Source: Tolypeutes matacus (Eukaryota > Chordata > Mammalia > Cingulata > Chlamyphoridae). Taken from it: DNA of 64,000 bases. The stretch spans positions 496,001 through 560,000 of the forward strand of contig JAKSZT010000116.1 of assembly GCA_026826555.1 (NCBI GenBank), read 5' to 3'. Each line of letters begins with the position of its first letter. Positions within the stretch are counted from its first letter, which is position 1. Shown here piece by piece: positions 39,901 to 51,706 of this stretch. The translations under genes were made by a program, and so were the position numbers. The notes below the pieces were generated by a model. That model worked only from the letters and a program-made list of their open reading frames with translations. It was not told the origin of the DNA and made no database searches.

Positions 39901-41330
39901 CTTAAACTAGTCAAGCCAGGCCACATTCCCCTTCCTGTAAAATAGCCAACAAGATATCAAGTTTATATTCAACACTGTAAGCAACAACCCCAATTCTAAT
40001 TATAATATTAACAAAACCAATGCAAGTATTAAAATCACAAGTTAATGTATTACCCCACAGCCCAAATAGGAAATATTAATTTGTTTTACCTGTGCCACAA
40101 ACTATACAAAATAAAAACAAATTGAAGTCATTCTAATCATGCTACTAAGAATCCTAAATGCTTAAGAAATTAAAGTTTATTCATTGGATGTCTGTTGTTT
40201 TATAATCTACTGTAGTTATGAATTATGTATAATATACTTAAATATTAATCAAAACATTAATACAATGCATTGCATATATAAATAATTAAATATCTTGTAT
40301 GTTGCACATAAAGGTATTTTATTACACATATATAAATCTTTTGTTTTAAATTTGAACAGTCCTGAAACTAATTATCTAAAAAAAAGGGGGGGGGGTGTTG
40401 GTAAGTATTGTTCAAGCCTAAAAGTAAAGCATCATGCAGAAATTTTGTTAATCAATAAACCAATGCCTTGCTAGTTAACACTTTTCACATTTCTGGAAAA
40501 ATATTGGAAATTAAAATAGTAAGCACATCAAGGATGTTTGTAACAATTTTTTTTAAAAGTGCATTTCATCAGGTGTTGTATTCCTCCCTGGGGGAGCTGG
40601 CCACTTTCCCAGGGGTTGATGCATTAACCTTAAAATGTATACTGCCCAGGGAGTGTTGTGTTCCTTCCTGAGGAGGCTGTTCCCTTCCTCGGTTATTAGC
40701 AAAATACTCACAAGTTGTCATCTATAATATCAAATTCATTAATCCTAAACACAGTCAACCAAAACTGTAGTATCAGTTGGTACTTAATCACTTCCCAGCT
40801 AAAAGCTAAATATTGGTAATTATATATATATATATAATTGCTCAATTTATCTGTCATTCTGTAACTTTGTTCAATATTGACTTAAACTTTTAATTAGTTA
40901 TGTTACTTGTTTCTCAACATAATTGTCAATATAACCTTATTAAATGAAGTATATATTAACATTTATCTTGTATTTACCCAGGACTCTAGCCAAAAAGAAG
41001 CCAAGTATATCAATGTATCCCCTGATTTAGTAAGCCTGTGAATGTGAATACTTATCATAAAAAATTGAGTTAAACCTCTATTTAGAAATGCTACAAAAAT
41101 TAAAAAGGGGGAAATGGCGAGGTGTAAGAACAATTATATCAAGCATTATTTACAATAAATTTTTTAAACCAAAAGTCAGAATCATATACATCAGCAGCAA
41201 AGCATTTCTGGCAAAAATCAGGTAGTAATTCAGAAACAAATATTGGACAACTAGTTTATTGAAAGCATAAAAACTAATAATCAATGGGATAAGGCAGAAG
41301 TTAAGTTAGGATATAGGCTCGAGATTTTGT
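36991..41330. other. AT-rich noncoding insert in place of pol
   Basis: About 4.3 kb of very AT-rich DNA between gag and env. I see no retroviral enzyme motif (no DTG, YxDD, RNase H or DDE block) in any frame and no long open frame. It contains a 1.37-kb direct duplication (37680-40430), a short GC-richer segment (about 40570-40690) and a purine tract 'aaaaagggggaaatgg' at 41102-41117 that resembles a retroviral polypurine tract. Origin unknown: captured host sequence or extreme decay of another element. Confidence 0.75.
37680..40430 (+). repeat. Tandem duplication, period about 1.37 kb
   Basis: Copy 1 is about 37680-39050 and copy 2 about 39051-40430. Matching landmarks: 'gtaaaatgtgggac' at 37707 and 39076; 'cagccattaaaggctg' at 38366 and 39726; 'caacatgcagtggtcccaaa' at 38432 and 39793; 'gtcctgaaacta' at 38993 and 40361. 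Offsets are constant at about 1360-1370 bp. The copies differ by many substitutions and small indels, so the duplication is not recent. Confidence 0.9.
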
Positions 41331-41334
41331 TCTT

Positions 41335-43080
41335 ATCATTAAAGGTAAAGGAGACCAGCTTTGGGTCCTGTCCAGACGTCTGAAACCCAGACAAAAAAGC
41401 TGAAGAAGCTGACACAAAAAGCAGAACAGATGGTAACTTCTAAAAGGCAGAATGTCACTCTAACACAGTTATTCCTTGCTATGCTTACCTTGACAACCAC
41501 AGCAGTAAGTAGTGTACTTTCACATAATTATACATATTGGGCTTATATTACTAATTCACCTCATTTAGAATTGTTGACTTGGGGGAGAAAAATCCTACAC
41601 TGTTTATATTAATCAGTCTTTTCATTTTCCTGGGCCCGTTGATTCTTGCCTTCCTCTAAAACCTGATGAGGAAGGGAAATTTGTTGAAAATTTAACCTTG
41701 CCTTTTCTTGAATGACCTAACTGCATAGGATCCATGTATCCATGTATAAAGTCCCAAAATCAAAATACAAAGTGATAAATGGCATACATACCATGTTTCA
41801 TCTGAGGTAGGGCTCTCTAATAATTCCTATAGAATTGTAAATAATTGGGCCCTTATAGGTATACCGAAAACTAATGTTAACACAACCATGATTTGAAAAA
41901 TTAGTAATTCAACAAAAACAACTAATGAAAGCAATCATTATTTTGGGAATTTTGGGGATGTCATATATATAAATATGTCACTAAATAGAACTCATCAGGG
42001 AATATTTATCCCACAAATTTGGAAAAATAAACTTATCAAAATTAAAAATTATTTGTTGAAATTATTTTTGGGAACTAGCCCAATTTTTGAATGGCAAGGC
42101 AATGAAACTATTATTACCAATTTAAAAAGAAAATCTACATAATTTCTTAAAATATGTGTACGGGATCCCATTGTTTTTATTGTAGGAAGAGTGAGCATTA
42201 ATCAAACATGGTTCTTCTGCAGCAATTGCTCACTTTACACTTGTGTATCAGAATCTGATTTACAGGAGAGTTCTGCAGTTCAAATAGGATGACAGCATCA
42301 TGGACTATGGCTTGCGGTTCACATGAATTGCTTCTGGCAGTCTTCCCCTGAGATTCAAATCTTTTGGCACTTTTGAAATAATTATTTGAAAAGAACCAAA
42401 TGTTTAACTGGATTAATTATAGCTGCTGTATTAGGGTTTATAGGTATTATTACAGCTGCTGCTTTAGCAGCAAGTATCCTACATGAGAATGTCCAAACAC
42501 AACAATATGTTAAAAATTGGCATCATAATGCTAGTGAGCTATGGCATAATCAGGCTTATATAGATGAACAAATTAATAATAGACTTAATGACTTAAAGAT
42601 GGCTGTTGCACAAATGGGAGATCAAATATATAATCAAATTTAAAACAAGGTTTGAAGTGTGATTGGAATAAAACTGCTTTTTGTATCACTCCTCTCCCAA
42701 ACAATGATTCTCACTATGAGTGGGAAAAAATTAAACACCTTTGAATAGGTCATCACACAAATTTATCTATAGAAATTACAGATTTACAGAAAAGGATTTT
42801 GAGCATGTCTCCAAATCAACTTACTACACTTCCAGGTAGCGAATTTTGGCAATGAGTGACAGATCAATTGCATAAAATAAACACCTTACAATGGTGGAAA
42901 TCAACCTCTGTACTTGCTAACTTTGGTGTGGTGAGCATTGGTTCTCTGCTACTGCTAACTGTATAAAAAGACATTCACAAAGCCCTGCTGTCCCAAATTA
43001 ATACAGCTGAAAATATCATCCATGCCAATCACTTGATTGTGCTTAAAACCGTTAACTCTCAACACCCCTGTCCATGGATC
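41335..43080 (+). pseudogene. env: ERV-2 integrase tail and envelope remnant
   Basis: The last about 20 codons of integrase can be read at 41342-41402, overlapping the start of env at 41361. The open piece 41361-41612 gives the signal region and start of the surface subunit, with a hydrophobic stretch and glycosylation sites. The rest of the surface subunit (41620-42330) is full of stops. The transmembrane subunit is open at 42386-42643, with a hydrophobic alanine/isoleucine-rich fusion-peptide-like stretch (about 42400-42480) and a heptad region of beta-retroviral type. A membrane anchor is visible at about 42900-42965. The gene is broken in many places. Confidence 0.82.
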
Positions 43081-43172
43081 TTGGCTGGTGGCCAGTGATG
43101 GGTAAGATCTTCAGAGGAGGAAAACCTCAGACAGGCACAGTCACCCTGTACAAAAAACAAAAAAGGGTGAAT

Positions 43173-43549
43173 TGTTGGAAAATATGCTGAGAGCCAGAGC
43201 ATAAATGGTTAAGCATTTAAACAGCATGTTAGCTGGCAGAGAAACATTAGTAATTGTCTCCAAGGGCACTGCATACTGCAGACATCAGTTGGAGGAAGAA
43301 GAGTGAAATGAACACACCACTAAGATGTTATTGTCTGAGTTCCCAAGGAAGATTCTCTGGGAACACAGAAATAGGTAGTGCTCTCATGTACCAAGCTGAG
43401 AAACTAGTGAAGGACGCCCTACATTTGTTATCACGTTTGTAGTATAAAACGTAGTTTCAGCCTAAATAAATTTGCCTGCATTCCACATGGAGTGAGGTCC
43501 CCTGGTCCCAAACTTTCTTTGGATCAACCCGGCATCGTCTACCTCCACA
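43173..43549 (+). repeat. ERV-2 3' LTR
   Basis: Preceded by a purine-rich tract 'aaaaaacaaaaaaggg' (43152-43167). Begins TGTTGG at 43173 and ends CA at 43549, 377 bp. TATA box at 43443-43449, and AATAAA at 43465-43470 only about 20 bp downstream, the close spacing seen in betaretroviral and IAP-like LTRs. The LTR abuts a truncated L1 without its own flank. Confidence 0.8.
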
Positions 43550-46500
43550 TTGAATTACAATACTTTGAGAAGTGTCTTTTCTGGTCACTTGCCCATTTTT
43601 TAAATGGGTTGTTTGTCTTTTTATTTTCAAGGTGTAAGATTTCTTTATATGTGCAGGATTTTAGGCTCTTATCAGATATATCGTTCCCAAATATTTTCTC
43701 CCATTAGTTAGACTGCTTTTTATTTTCTTAATAACGTCCTTTGAGGTGCAGAAGTTTTTAATTTTGAGGAGATCCCATTTATCTTTTTTTCTCTTGTTGC
43801 TCATGCTTTGGCTGTGATGTTCATGAATCCATTTCCTATTACATGGTCCTGTAGATGCTTTCCTACATTATCTTCCAAGGTCTTTATGGTTTTGGCTCTT
43901 ATATTTGGATCTTTGATCAATATTGTGTTGATTTTTGTATCAGGTGTGAGATGGTATTCTTCTCTCATTCTTTTGGATATGGATATCCAGTTCCCCAAGC
44001 ACCACTTGTTAAAGAGGTCAATCTCTCCCAACTGAGTGGTCTTGGTAGCCTTGTCAAATATTAGATGACTGTATATGCGAGGATCTATATCAGAACTCTC
44101 AATTTGATTCCATTGGTTAATAGGTCTATCCTTGTGCCAATACCATGCAGTTTAGATCTCTGTAGCATTGTAATTTGTTTTTAATATGTCTGGTAATGTG
44201 ATACCTCCAACTTCATTTTTTTTTCAATATTTCTTTGGCAATTCAGGGCCTCTTACCTTTCCAAATATATTTTGTGGTTAGTTTTTCCAGTTCCTTAAAA
44301 AATACACTGTTGATTTTTATTGGGATTGCATTAAATCTGTAGAGAAGTTTGGGTAGGATAGACATCTTGATGATATTTAGTCTTCCTATCCATGAGCAGG
44401 GAATATTTTTCCACTTATTTAAGTCTTCTTTGATTTACTTTAACTGTGTTGTATAATTTTCTGTATATAAGTTCTTTACATCTTTAGTTAAATTTATTCC
44501 TAGGTATTTGATTCTTTAATTACTATTGTAAATGGCATTTCTTCTTGATTTCCTACTCTGATTGCTCATTATTGGTGTACAGAAATTCTACTGATTTTTT
44601 AGCATTCATCTTATAGCCTGAAACATTACTGAGCTCCTTTATATGTTCTAGAAGCTTTTATGTAGCTTTGTCCTGGCTTTCTATTTATAGGATCATGTCA
44701 TTTGCAAATAATGAAATTTTTACTTCTTCTTTTCCAATCTGGATGTCTTTTATATCCTTTTCATGCCTCTGTGCTTGAGCAAGAACTTCTAAGACAATGT
44801 TAAATAGGAGTGGTGATAGTGGGCATCCTTGTATTTTTCCCGATCTCAGAGGGAAGGGTTTTAGGAATTAACCTTTGAAAATGATGTTAGCTTTGGGTTT
44901 TTCATATATACCCTTTATCATATTCAGAAAATTTCCCTCTATTCCTATCTGTTGCAGTGTTTTTATCAGGAAACTGTCCTTTTTTGTTGAATGCTTTTTC
45001 TGCATCTATAGAGATGATCATGTGATTTTTTTCTTTCAGTTTGTTTATGTGGTGTATTACATTGATTGGTTTTCTTATATTCAACCATTCTTGCATATCC
45101 GGGATGTAACCCATTTGGTCATGGCGTATAATCCTTTTGATATGTTGTTGAATGCGATTAGCAAGTATTTTGTTGAGTATTTTAGCATCTAGGTTCTTTA
45201 GAGAAATTGGTCTGTAATTTTCCTTTCTAGTGGTATCTTTTGTTTTAATATTGTGGCAATTTGGCATGGTAGAATGAGTTAGGCAATACTCATTCCACTT
45301 CTAATTTTGGAAGAGCTTATCTAGAATTGCCATTAGCTCTTTCTGGAATGTTTGGGAGAATTCAGCTGTGAAGCCATCTAGTCCTTGGATCTTAGTTGGG
45401 AGGTTTTTCATGACTGATTCTATCTCTTTACCTGTAATTGGACTGTTGTGTTCATCAATTTCTTCATTTATCAAGTTAGGCTGTTTTTGCATTTCTAGAA
45501 GCTTGTCAATTTCCTCTAAATTTTCATTCTTGTTGGCATATAATTTTTCAAAGTATCCTCTTATGATACTCTTTATTTCTGTGGGGTCAGTAGTGATATT
45601 CCCTTGCTCCTCCCTTATTTTGTGTATTTGCATCTGTTCTCTCTTTTTATTCTGTAGTCTGGCTAAGGTTTTGTCAATTTTAATAATATTCTGGAAAAAC
45701 CATCTTTTGGTTTCGTTTATTTTTCTAGTACTTTCTTATTCTCTATTTCAATTTTTCTTCTCTAATCTTTGTTACTTCCTTCGATCTACTTCCTTTAGGT
45801 TCAGTTTGTTGTTGTTTTTCCAGTTCCTCCAAGTGTGCAGTTAGGTCTTCAATTTTACCTCTTTCTTCTTTTTTAATATATGTATTTATGGCTATGAACT
45901 TCTCTCTCAGGACAGCTTTGGCTGCATCCCATAGGTTTTCATAAGTTGTGTTGTAATTTTCATTAGTGTCAAGGTAGTTACTGATTTCTTTTGAGATTTT
46001 CTTCTTGACTCACTGTTTGTCTAAGTGTGTGTTATTTAACTTCCTTATCCTTGTGCCTAATCTCTTTCTCTGGCCCTTAGTGATTTTCAATTTCATTCCA
46101 TTGTCATCAGAGAAATTACTTTATAAAATCTCAATCTTTCTGATTTCATTGAGAGTTTTTCTGAGGCTTAGTATGTGGTCAGTTGTGGAGTATGATACAT
46201 GTGCATTCAAGAAGAATGTAAGTCCTGATGTATTTGAGAGTATTGGTCTGTATATGTCTATTAAGTCCAGGTCCTCTAATGTATTGTTGAGAGTCTTTAT
46301 TTCTGTGTTGATTCTCTGTCTATATGTTCTGTCTAATGATGATAATGGTGTATTAAAGTCCCCGGCTATAATTTTAGAGGCATTTATTTCTCCACTTAGC
46401 TTTTCCAGAGTTTGCCTCTTGAATTTTGAGGCACCCCGATTAGGTGCATAAATGTTTATGATTGTTGTCTCTTCTTGAGAGACTACCCAATTTACTAATA

Positions 46501-46791
46501 TATAGTGTCCATCTTTGTCTCTTACAATAGTTTTGCATTCAAAGTCTATTTTGTCTGATATTAGAATAGCTACTCCTGCCCTTTTTGGCTATTGTTAGCT
46601 TGTAAAATTGTTTTCCACCAATTTACTTTCAGCCTCCTTGAATACCTGGGTTGAAGGTGGGTTTCTTGAAGACAGCATATAGATGGATCATATTTCTTTA
46701 TCCATTCTGCCAATCTGTGTCTCTTGAGTGGTGAATTTAATCAATTAACATTCAGTGTTATTACTCACAATGAATTTCTTACTTCAGCCAT
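43550..46791 (-). pseudogene. L1-3 ORF2, 3' truncated
   Basis: ORF2 of a third L1 copy, minus strand, start inferred at 46789-46791. Endonuclease region about 46050-46791, linker near 45850-46030, reverse transcriptase below that. The catalytic FADD block at about 44702-44716 reads FAND, losing one metal-binding aspartate. Open pieces are 45301-45633, 44902-45267 and 43801-44031. The gene ends at about 43550, where the ERV-2 LTR begins. The C-terminal about 180 codons and the whole 3' UTR are absent. Plus-strand frames are shadows. Confidence 0.9.
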
Positions 46792-46844
46792 ATTTTCTTT
46801 GGAGTAATGTATGTAATATGTTGTTCTGTTTCTGTTTTTGTGTT

Positions 46845-47819
46845 TTTAGCAGATTTTTAAACTCAACTAACTCGATTTTTCCTTTCAACTTATAGAACTT
46901 CCTCTGGTATTTCTTGAAGTGTCTGTTTCTTATTCACATACTCTCTTCATTTCTGTTTATCTGTGAATATTTTGAACTCTCCATCATTTTTGAATGCCAG
47001 TTTTCCTGGATAAGGAATTCGTGGCTGTAATTTTTTTTCTTTTACTACATTGACTATGTCATACCACAGTGTTCTTTCCTCCATGGTTTCAGATGAGAAA
47101 TCAGCACATAATCTTATTGTGCTTCTCTTTTATGTGATTGTTCTCTTTTCTCTTTCTGACTTGAGTATTTTCTCTTTGTCTTGAGCATTGGACATTTTGA
47201 CAAGTACATGTTTTCTATTTATCCAGTTGGGATTTATACTGTTTGGGGTGCTCTTTCCTTCCTGATCTGGACGTCCATCTCTCTCAATAGGGGTGTGAAG
47301 TTTTCAGCCATTATTTCCTTCAACACTCCTTATGTTCCCTTTCCCTTCTCTTCTCCTTCTGGGATGCCCATAATGCATATGCTTGTGTTTTGTTTTGTCA
47401 TTTAAATTTCTGAGTCCCCGCTGGATTTTGTCTACTTTTTTGTCTATCTGTTCTACTATCTGTTTGATATCAGCTGTATTGTCTTCCACATCACTAATTA
47501 TTTCTTCTGCCTGTTCAAATCTGGTGTTATGTGAATCCAGCATCCTTTTGATTTCTTGGATTGTGCCATTGATCACCATCATATCTGTTATCATTTTGTG
47601 TATGTATCCAATTTCTTCCATGTGTTTTCCCAGTGTCTTCTTTATATCCTCAATCTCTTCCTTCAATTCATTAAGTTCGTTCATGATATTTGTTTGGGAA
47701 TCTTTGATTAGTTGTTCAATGTTCTGCATATATTCCTGGTTTTTAGTTTATTCACTGGAGTGGTCCATGTCTTCCTGTTTCTCAGTGTGGTTTGTAATAT
47801 TTTCTTGCCTTCTAGTCAT
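46845..47819 (-). pseudogene. L1-3 ORF1
   Basis: Counterpart of 31278-32253. Start inferred at 47817-47819. The frame at 47304-47729 shows a long coiled coil ('NELNELKEEIEDIKKTL', 'IEEIISDVEDNTADIKQIV'-like heptads) followed by the basic 'RRRREGKGNI' segment where the frame is lost. A stop lies close to the start. This is the best-preserved ORF1 segment in the window. Confidence 0.85.
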
Positions 47820-49638
47820 TATTTTATCTTGCTGGGTTTATTCATTTGATTAGTTTCCCTCTCTCCTCTCAAATTTTATTTAGTTGGTGGTTCTGTGTGT
47901 GTGTTATATTTTCTCTTTGACACTTTTTCTTCTCATTTTGTTTCCTTGCTTCTTTCTATGTTACCTTGAAGACAAAAGATTAGTACCAGAGGAATTGAAA
48001 GTTGTGGAAAGGAAGAAGGATAATAGTAATATTGAAAAAAGTTAGAAGAGTGGCCAGTAGGACTTGGTGAAATGAATATTTAACTTGTGTAGGCAGTGTA
48101 GAGTAATAGGAAAAAAGTGGAGTACCTACAATGCCCTGGGAAAGCAAATAGAGGAATATATCTATATAATGATTTAGAAGGCTTGAATGATGAGGAGAGA
48201 GAGAAAGAGTATAGAAAAGTCGAAAAGGAAAATGCTAATATTAATAAAATAAGAAGAATACAAAATAGATAGAATAGAAATTGGCACCCTTACGTTGTGT
48301 GCTATTTATTTATTTATTTATTTATTTTTAAAGATTTTATTTATTTATTCATTTATCCCCCCCTTGCTGCTTGTGCCCGCTGGGTCAGCTAACCACGCTG
48401 TGCGGGTGGGCTTGCCTTCACCAGGAGGCCCCGGGAACTGAACCCAGGGCCTCCCATATGGTAAACGGGAGCCCTACTGATTGAGCCACAGCCGCTTCCC
48501 ACGTTGTGTGCTATTTAAAAAGCATGGTGTCTAAGAACCACAAAAGAAAACAGAATGTAGAGAAATAAAGGAAGGATAAGAGATAGCTTGGGATACAATA
48601 TCAATATAGGCTGGGAATGATATTGAACGGGAAATCATTGAAGAACAATAAGAGCAAAAAAGAGTTAAGCTATCAGCACCTAATATAAAAAAATGAAGGA
48701 AAATAGAAAGGGAGGAGGAAAGAGAAAAGAAAAAAAGAGACAACCAAAAAACAGAGAAAAACCAATCAACAACACCAACAAACAGTCAAACAAAGCTAAG
48801 GAAGAAGAGGTCTTTCTAAGGTCCTTGCGGATCCTCTCAGCCTGCTTGCATTTATCAATTTCCCTTCAGGGATCTATCTGCAGGTTTTGAGGTTGATTTT
48901 CAGTATTAAACTAAATTAAGAACAGGAATTCATATTTTAAAGTGACTGTCATCTTCCTTTTTTTTTTTTTTTTTTTGGTGATATAAGGGACCCAAAAGAA
49001 GTCCTCTGCTAGATAACCCCCTTCAATGAGGGAACCCTAAATAAGCTCGTGGAAATGAACCAAGCCCTTCCCACTTCCTGGTCCCCTCAGGGGTGCTGAA
49101 TCTCTCATGCTTGTCAGTGCAGTGTGATAAAATTGGCTGACACTGCCCCCCCTGGAGCCAGGCCTCAGTTCCAGTGGGCTACTGGGTAAATCAGGTTTCC
49201 TCAGCAGATTCCCCACTCCCCTCAGCCTGGTGCTGTTTCAAGCTGGCTTACCTGCACCCCAAAGCTATGAGTGGATCCAGGCAGCCAAATCCACAGAAGT
49301 TAAACCCCACTCCACCTTCTGTCAGAGCCCTCCCTCCCTCAGAATATGCTCCCTCACACGGAGTGGGAGTTGTGGTTGCAGGATTTGCAGCTCAATCCAA
49401 CCATTTTCCCTGTGGGGGGGCTCAGCTGTGTGTGTTTACCACCACTGGCAGGCTCAAAACTCATGAATCTCCACCAATCACTTCATGCCATCAATCTGCC
49501 CACTGACAGATGATCGAAGTTTCTCACTCTGTGCACCCACAGCACAGACCCATGGGTAGGACCGTGTCCACAATCGGCCATCCTCTGAGGATAGTCAGTG
49601 AGTACCCTCCAAAACCGATGCCATCTTGCCTCTTTCAT
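47820..49638 (-). promoter_or_regulatory. L1-3 5' UTR with embedded SINE
   Basis: Aligns with 32254-33829 of L1-2 apart from the SINE at 48308-48500. The 5' end at about 49620-49638 again reads 'caagatggcat' on the minus strand, with the YY1-like core. Poly(T) at 48958-48977. Confidence 0.78.
48308..48500 (-). mobile_element. tRNA-derived SINE, armadillo DAS type
   Basis: A 193-bp SINE on the minus strand. The head is at 48500 and the (ATTT)n/A-tail side at 48308-48330. RNA polymerase III box A lies at about 48477-48488 and box B ('ggttcagttccc' inverted) at 48433-48444, as in a tRNA. It is flanked by a perfect 16-bp duplication 'acgttgtgtgctattt' at 48292-48307 and 48501-48516. L1-2 has no SINE at the matching site (about 32715), so it inserted after the L1 was duplicated. 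Its GC content and clean boundaries suggest a young insertion. Confidence 0.92.
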
Positions 49639-50777
49639 GTAACATTTTCTTATAATGTACCCCAACTTATTATATTTTTTCAATTTCTTCACCTGATTTT
49701 GATGTGGATTCAAGTTTAACAGCCACTGAACTTCAGTGGCCTGCTTTTTACTTAACTCCAATTTTCTTTATTTTAAATCAGAAATGATCATTTCATAATT
49801 ACATGATATACTCCTAATCTCACATATTTTAAGAAGTTAGAAAATGTATTTATATTCTTAAGATGTACTCCAATATTTTTCTCATATATGATAGGGTATG
49901 GGATGGATGAAACAAGAGAATGTATGTATTCACAAACAGAAATGTATACCCAAAAGAATCTGCCAATGCAGATAATTCTGAGGAAGGAGGATTGGGGTTT
50001 GAGCCTAGAGAAGGAATTTTGCTGTTTTCCATAAGAGACATAAATTATTTTATACTTTTTTGCATGGATAATTTGGTTATAATTTAAAAGAAATTATGAA
50101 AATAGTATATAATGAAATCATAAAAAGTGATTGATGTGAAGATATCGATTTGTACCTGCAACATTACTGGGGAGGGCACTACCTCTCACCCTTTGCAAAT
50201 ACAGTCACCATAAAGGAAAAGTGCTCACTCCCCTCGGTGCCCTCCCCAGCTGTGTGGAGTTGTGGAGACCTCCCTCAGCAAGAGTGAGCTCAGAGCATGA
50301 GGAACATGGATGCGACTGTGTGAAGGCCACACTGCTCTCAATATGTGTCCAGTTAGAGTGCTGTTAGCACCAAAGGAGTAGATGGACTTCCTGCTGCTTA
50401 CTCCCCAGTGAAGACGGGCTAGAATGACTCATATCACTAAGTGAGGCTTTGAGTGCTGAGCAGGACTTTCTCCCTGTCCCCCTTTGTGGATCCAGAACCT
50501 ATGATGATGGTTTTCATTGTGGCTCTGAGAATTTGGTTCCTAAACAGCACATTCCCTCTCTGCCTTGGGGGAAATTCAGTGAACACATGTTACATCCCAG
50601 CTTCTTCAGCATTCATCAGCTTCTTACCATCCAAACCCTCTGATCTCTTCTGAGATTGAAGAGGTCTGCATCATTTTTAACACTGTTAAAATGTGTTGAA
50701 AATTTAATCTTTAATAAGTCTGAAAAATATCTGTCATCTGCTCCCTTGAGGTTTTCTGGAAACATTGCACTCTCTCA
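49639..50777. other. Tail block, copy E (inverted, truncated)
   Basis: Matches 33830-34970 (D) and 62131-63270 (C). Starts with the L1 target duplication 'tgtaacattttctt' (49639-49652). Ends at 50777, where an unrelated L1 5' UTR begins. No gene recognised. Confidence 0.68.
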
Positions 50778-51706
50778 CAGGCTATAGAGGCCAGGAAAAG
50801 CCTCTCCTATTTAGTTTTCTTATGTGCACTTCTTTGGTCTGCCAGGCAATGGTGCTCATTGGCAGCTCTCAATTCAATTCCTGGTTGGAATGTATTTGTT
50901 GTGACACAGACCAGATCAATATCATAGATCTTCCTGTCTGGAGGCTAAAAGCCTTGTAATTCAAACTTTATGAGATAGTTCTCCAGACTTCTCTGGTAGC
51001 CCCATCCCTTTTCCCAGCTAGGAAATATTTCCTCTCCACTCCAAATCCTCAACAATCACTCCCTGTTAGTATCAGAGGAGATTTGGAGGTTTGTATATCT
51101 TTAACCTCTTGCAGGCTCCAAGGCAAACAAAGGCACAGCCCCACCTGGCCTGGAAGGGCTTTTGGGACAGGGCAGACCAAATCTGTGTGTCAAAATCAGG
51201 ATCATCCCCAGGCTTTCTCACCCTTCTCCTGTGGAGTCCTCAACAATTAGTCCAGGCTAAAAGAGAGGGAAGTTGCAAGGGTCAGATTTCTCCAGTCCTC
51301 CCTTGGCTCACAAGGCACACCACCATGTGGAAGAATCTGTGTGGCCCTACTGCCAAATTTGCAGGTCAGAACCTGAGTCAGCCTGAGGCTGTGTCCCTCT
51401 CTCTCCCCTTTCATGTAGTGGTAGAACCCTGGAGCACCCTTTATCTGTAATCTTAGGCCGAGGGGCCTGAGAATTCTAAAGTGTGGTTGAGGGTGCCAGC
51501 AACAGCAGCCACTGCTGGTTTCAACTCACAGTTCTGGTTCTGATGTCACGATTTCCCTTTTTTGTCCCTCTCTCCTCTCAGTGGTGTGCAGCCTTCACCT
51601 GCTATCCTAAACTCTAGAAGATTTATTTTGGAGCTGTTTCAGCCTGTTCTCTAACTATTTCACGGAAGAAGAGATTCTCATGTCTTACTAGTCTGCCATC
51701 TTCCCC
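50778..51706 (-). mobile_element. Fragment of a different L1 5' UTR
   Basis: About 930 bp, GC-richer than its surroundings, with no long L1 coding frame. Read on the minus strand, the right end starts 'ggggaagatggcagac', which carries the 'aagatggc' start motif of L1 promoters. The rest does not match the 5' UTRs of L1-2 or L1-3. I take it as a 5' UTR of another L1 subfamily cut off at 50778. This is tentative. Confidence 0.5.

Larger units (their letters stand above)
36239..43549 (+). mobile_element. ERV-2, betaretrovirus-like endogenous retrovirus with pol replaced
   Basis: A class II endogenous retrovirus, 7.3 kb, in the order gag (3' part), noncoding insert, env, 3' LTR. Class is assigned from two CX2CX4HX4C knuckles in gag, a beta-type transmembrane envelope and an LTR beginning TGTTGG. 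The 5' LTR and first part of gag are missing. No protease, reverse transcriptase, RNase H or integrase core is present between gag and env; only a short C-terminal tail of integrase is visible near 41335-41402. Such an element would have depended on enzymes supplied in trans. Confidence 0.87.

Noticed and set aside
42386..42643. ERV-2 transmembrane piece considered as a co-opted short protein
   Set aside because: It is bounded by stops on both sides, lacks a signal peptide and anchor in frame, and the rest of env is heavily decayed.
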